Assembly: GCA_965652145.1 (NCBI GenBank) | Contig: CBFGTV010000005.1 | Coordinates: forward strand, 20,392-84,391 | From: CBFGTV01 sp965652145 | Lineage (GTDB): Bacteria; Bacillota; Clostridia; Peptostreptococcales; Natronincolaceae | Length of the DNA: 64,000 bases | Reading direction: 5' to 3' | Part shown: positions 62,001 to 64,000 of the stretch, piece by piece | Numbering within the stretch: the stretch's first letter is position 1 | Layout: each line of letters starts with the position of its first letter | The notes under the pieces: model-generated | Told to the model about the DNA's origin: nothing | What the model saw: the letters and a program-made list of their open reading frames with translations, nothing else | Database searches by the model: none | Program-made: the position numbers and the translations under genes

Positions 62001-62095
62001 ATAAAATTTGGCAAACTTATCGAAAGGTAAGGACGCAAAGCTATGGGTCTAAAGAGGGTTAACTTCCATGATTGCCAGGTTGCTGTAAAATTTAT
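62001..62095 (+). promoter_or_regulatory. Cyclic-di-GMP-I (GEMM) riboswitch
   Basis: Class I hallmarks in order: GGCAAAC, GAAA tetraloop in TATCGAAAGGTA, GGACGCAAAGC, GGGTCTAAA, CCATG and ATTGCCAGGTTGC. The closing helix forms from ATAAAATTT (62001-62009) and AAATTTAT near 62090. It lies ahead of an HD-GYP gene, giving direct feedback by c-di-GMP. Confidence 0.92.
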
Positions 62096-62118
62096 ATTTT
62101 TTTGTAAATTTAACATAT

Positions 62119-62152
62119 AGCACCTAGGGAAAATGAACTAGGCGCTTTTTTT
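62119..62152 (+). terminator. Riboswitch expression-platform terminator
   Basis: AGCaCCTAG/CTAGGcGCT stem followed by seven T, between the aptamer and the HD-GYP start. Whether ligand turns the gene on or off depends on pairing of 62085-62118, which I could not fold. Confidence 0.8.
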
Positions 62153-62201
62153 ATTGGTGAACCCATGACTCGATAATAAAATGCAGGGTAAGGGGTACGG
62201 T

Positions 62202-63533
62202 ATGGGATTGAAGATAAAATCAAAAATATTATTAACCAATACGTTTCTGCTACTGATTTGCTTTTTAATATTTTTATATTTTAGTAATCGAGTATTGATC
62301 TCTTTTTTAATTTCATTTTATACCATATTATTGAGCATAATCATTACTTTATTATTAGACCTTAATAAAATTATCGGCAATCTTGCCGAGGTTGTTACAG
62401 GCTTGGTCAGCAAAATGAAAGCAGACAAAGGGGATAACACCCTGAAAATGACAGATAATCGAGGTAATAAGATTGAAATAACCAATCAACATGATAAAAC
62501 TATTGGTGTAGTCTCGTATCGGGATGAAGAACTACAGGCCTCCTATGAAGACTGGAATTACAGTTTAGAAAGGCTATTTCAGTCCAAAGGGTTCAATCAA
62601 CTCTTAAATGAGATGATTTTCAGTACGGATGAATTCTTAAGTGTTGATCAAACAGCCATATTTCTTGTAAATAATTCCTTTAAGATAAATGGGTTAAGGA
62701 ACCTTAAAGGGGAGAAAGCTTTGCCAGTTATAATTAGTCAAGGGGAGCCATGCTATCGGCAAATAATAAATAATCAGGAGCTAAGGATTATTCATAGTTA
62801 TGATTTTAAACATAGCTCAGGGGCTTTTAATAATCAATTAAGTAAAGAAGCAGGTATTGAAAAGCTGTTGTATTTACCCGCCTTAGAAGAAAAAAGGATA
62901 GCAGGGTTTGTTAACTTTTTAGCAGAGGATACTAAAATGGATGCAGTAATAGTGGATAATGAACATCTTATGGAAAGGGAAAGGAAAACCTATTTTGAAA
63001 TGATAATTTCCTTGGTTATGGCGATGAATATAAAGGACCCCTACACAAAGGGGCATAGTGAACGGGTTATGAAATATAGCTTAAGGCTTGGTCATCACCT
63101 AAATCTGACAAAAGCAGAGCTGGATATTCTAAAGTATGGCAGTATACTTCATGATATAGGTAAATTAGCGATACCCAATGATATTTTACTAAAGAAGGGC
63201 ATGTTGACTCACCAGGAATATAGCATGATTAAAAGTCACTCTGTAAAGGGAAGCGCCATGATTAGCAGCTTAAGTTTTTTACAGCCTGCCCTGCCGATCA
63301 TTAGAAATCACCATGAACGGTATGACGGTAAGGGGTACCCCGATGGTTTAGCAGGAACAGAAATTCCGTTATTAACGCGAATCGTAACCATAGCCGATTC
63401 CTATGATGCCATGACTTCAGAGAGAGAATACCGTAAGAAGTTAACAAAGGGAGAGGGAATAACCGAATTAAAAAGACATCGTGGTACACAATTTGATCCC
63501 CTGCTGGTGGATGAATTTATAAAAATTATCTAA
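62202..63533 (+). CDS. HD-GYP domain protein (c-di-GMP phosphodiesterase family)
   Basis: 443 aa from ATG 62202 (AAGGGG 7 nt upstream); ATG 62181 is in frame but lacks a ribosome site. Two N-terminal membrane helices (about residues 9-52), a GAF-like sensory middle (about 115-260), and an intact HD-GYP domain (about 275-443): GHSERVMKYS, LHDIGKLAIP, HHERYDGKGYPDGLAG and ADSYDAMTS. Members hydrolyse c-di-GMP to GMP; some act on cGAMP. Control by its own substrate's riboswitch supports c-di-GMP. Confidence 0.93.
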   Translation: MGLKIKSKILLTNTFLLLICFLIFLYFSNRVLISFLISFYTILLSIIITLLLDLNKIIGNLAEVVTGLVSKMKADKGDNTLKMTDNRGNKIEITNQHDKTIGVVSYRDEELQASYEDWNYSLERLFQSKGFNQLLNEMIFSTDEFLSVDQTAIFLVNNSFKINGLRNLKGEKALPVIISQGEPCYRQIINNQELRIIHSYDFKHSSGAFNNQLSKEAGIEKLLYLPALEEKRIAGFVNFLAEDTKMDAVIVDNEHLMERERKTYFEMIISLVMAMNIKDPYTKGHSERVMKYSLRLGHHLNLTKAELDILKYGSILHDIGKLAIPNDILLKKGMLTHQEYSMIKSHSVKGSAMISSLSFLQPALPIIRNHHERYDGKGYPDGLAGTEIPLLTRIVTIADSYDAMTSEREYRKKLTKGEGITELKRHRGTQFDPLLVDEFIKII

Positions 63534-63567
63534 AAAATGATCGCAGTAAAAAGCACAGTACTTAAAT

Positions 63568-63655
63568 CCCTAAATTCATAGATCAATGGGTTGGCCAGGC
63601 TATCCATGATATGTTTGGTAGTGACCTATGATGCTGAATTAGGGGGTTTTTTTTA
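63568..63655 (+). terminator. Large branched terminator
   Basis: Outer CCCTAA-TTCA/TGAA-TTAGGG stem enclosing about 50 nt with an inner ATGG/CCAT hairpin, followed by eight T. Larger than a usual terminator. Confidence 0.65.
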
Positions 63656-63699
63656 TTGTATAGAAAAAGAGGCTTCGCTTTGATTATCTTTATAGGTTT

Positions 63700-63900
63700 T
63701 TACCGACAGCCCTTAGCCCATTTAAGAAAAATACCAATAAAGACAAATGCAGGTATAATAACAAAATTCAACAATGAAATATAAGTATAGTAATTTAACA
63801 GCTTAAATAATAATAACAGGTTGTTGCGGGCAAAATAAACTGCTACCGCCACCAAGGCAGAAATTAGGTATATTAAATTCTTGTATATAAATAAACACAC
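63700..63900 (-). CDS. Small two-to-three-helix membrane protein, unknown
   Basis: 66 aa, GTG start, nearly all hydrophobic: one helix about residues 8-28 and a second long segment about 30-60 (YISLLNFVIIPAFVFIGIFLKW), basic at both ends. The GTG has only AAAGGTG beside it, so the start is uncertain. No family named; divergent from the gene at the right edge. Confidence 0.5.
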   Translation of the reverse strand: MCLFIYKNLIYLISALVAVAVYFARNNLLLLFKLLNYYTYISLLNFVIIPAFVFIGIFLKWAKGCR

Positions 63901-63957
63901 CTTTAGCCCAGGAGGAATAGGATAGAATGAATTGATTAGTTAAGAGGAGGAGAGGCA

Positions 63958-64000
63958 ATGAAGAAGGGAAGCATTAAACGATTATTCCCCGGTGGCAATA
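63958..64000 (+). CDS. Start of a gene cut by the window edge (ATPase-like?)
   Basis: ATG with AGGAGGAG 8 nt upstream opens a frame running off the right edge: MKKGSIKRLFPGGN. This N-terminus recalls a clostridial P-loop ATPase-like family that begins with KRLFPGGNTS. Fourteen residues are too few to be sure. Confidence 0.45.
   Translation, partial: MKKGSIKRLFPGGN

Noticed and set aside
1..64000. CRISPR arrays, rRNA genes, intact transposases, phage structural genes
   Set aside because: No regularly spaced direct repeats, no rRNA landmarks and no transposase or phage motifs were found in either strand.

Overview
The window reads as a chromosome segment of an anaerobic, endospore-forming, low-GC Gram-positive bacterium (Bacillota, class Clostridia). 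The evidence is a spoVAF germination gene behind a sigma-G-like promoter, a coat-type manganese catalase behind a sigma-K-like promoter, S-layer (SLH) repeats, an ECF vitamin transporter, DNA polymerase I with a degenerate proofreading domain, strong GGAGG ribosome sites with several TTG/GTG starts, and many ferredoxin-type Fe-S redox proteins. An Alkaliphilus/Natronincola-like lineage is a guess only.

Layout: 1-7.7 kb, two DUF4430 surface proteins (one with SLH repeats and an alpha/alpha toroid, cut by the left edge) overlapping an ECF transporter (T, fused A-A', S). 7.7-10.7 kb (minus), an OpuA-type glycine betaine ABC transporter. 11-22.1 kb, a ten-gene operon: aspartase, a soluble fumarate reductase pair, HdrB-HdrC-HdrA, an MvhD/FlxD-like protein and three FlxCBA-like subunits. 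It sits behind a promoter with a Rex-like operator at the predicted start site. 22.4-25.3 kb, a CadC-type regulator and a Cd/Zn/Pb P-type ATPase with twin operators. 25.4-30.2 kb, small membrane proteins, a GNAT protein, a fluoride riboswitch ahead of a CPA-type antiporter, and spoVAF. 30.3-36.6 kb, a TetR/metallo-hydrolase divergon and a PrpR_N-type sigma-54 activator with its target operon (split UxaA-like dehydratase and KDG permease) behind an exact sigma-54 promoter. 36.9-42 kb, Mn catalase, a YdjM-like membrane protein, a probable type I toxin-antitoxin locus, an alpha/beta hydrolase and tRNA-Leu(CAA). 42.1-45.8 kb, a second YdjM-like protein, then ECF sigma, DUF4349 anti-sigma and SIMPL protein. 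45.8-47.3 kb, a group IIC-like intron carrying a putative lipoprotein gene instead of a reverse transcriptase. 47.5-54.2 kb, an acidic coiled-coil protein (minus), polA, coaE, a lytic transglycosylase, an oligopeptide-binding lipoprotein and tRNA-Leu(GAG). 54.3-58.8 kb, a visibly GC-richer, probably acquired block (sigma/anti-sigma pair, unknown protein, serine hydrolase, decayed genes). 59-64 kb, a CapA-family lipoprotein, a kinase-like/PKD membrane protein, and a c-di-GMP-I riboswitch ahead of an HD-GYP protein. The right edge cuts a further gene.

The most interesting system is the 11.8-22.1 kb operon. It could convert aspartate to fumarate and then to succinate in the cytoplasm. Electrons would come from NAD(P)H through Flx/MvhD to HdrA, where flavin-based bifurcation could also reduce ferredoxin. 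HdrBC, normally a disulfide reductase, would instead pass electrons to FrdB/FrdA. The second is the RT-less group IIC intron with protein cargo, inserted directly behind a terminator hairpin. All functions are inferred from reading the sequence; no database search or folding was run.
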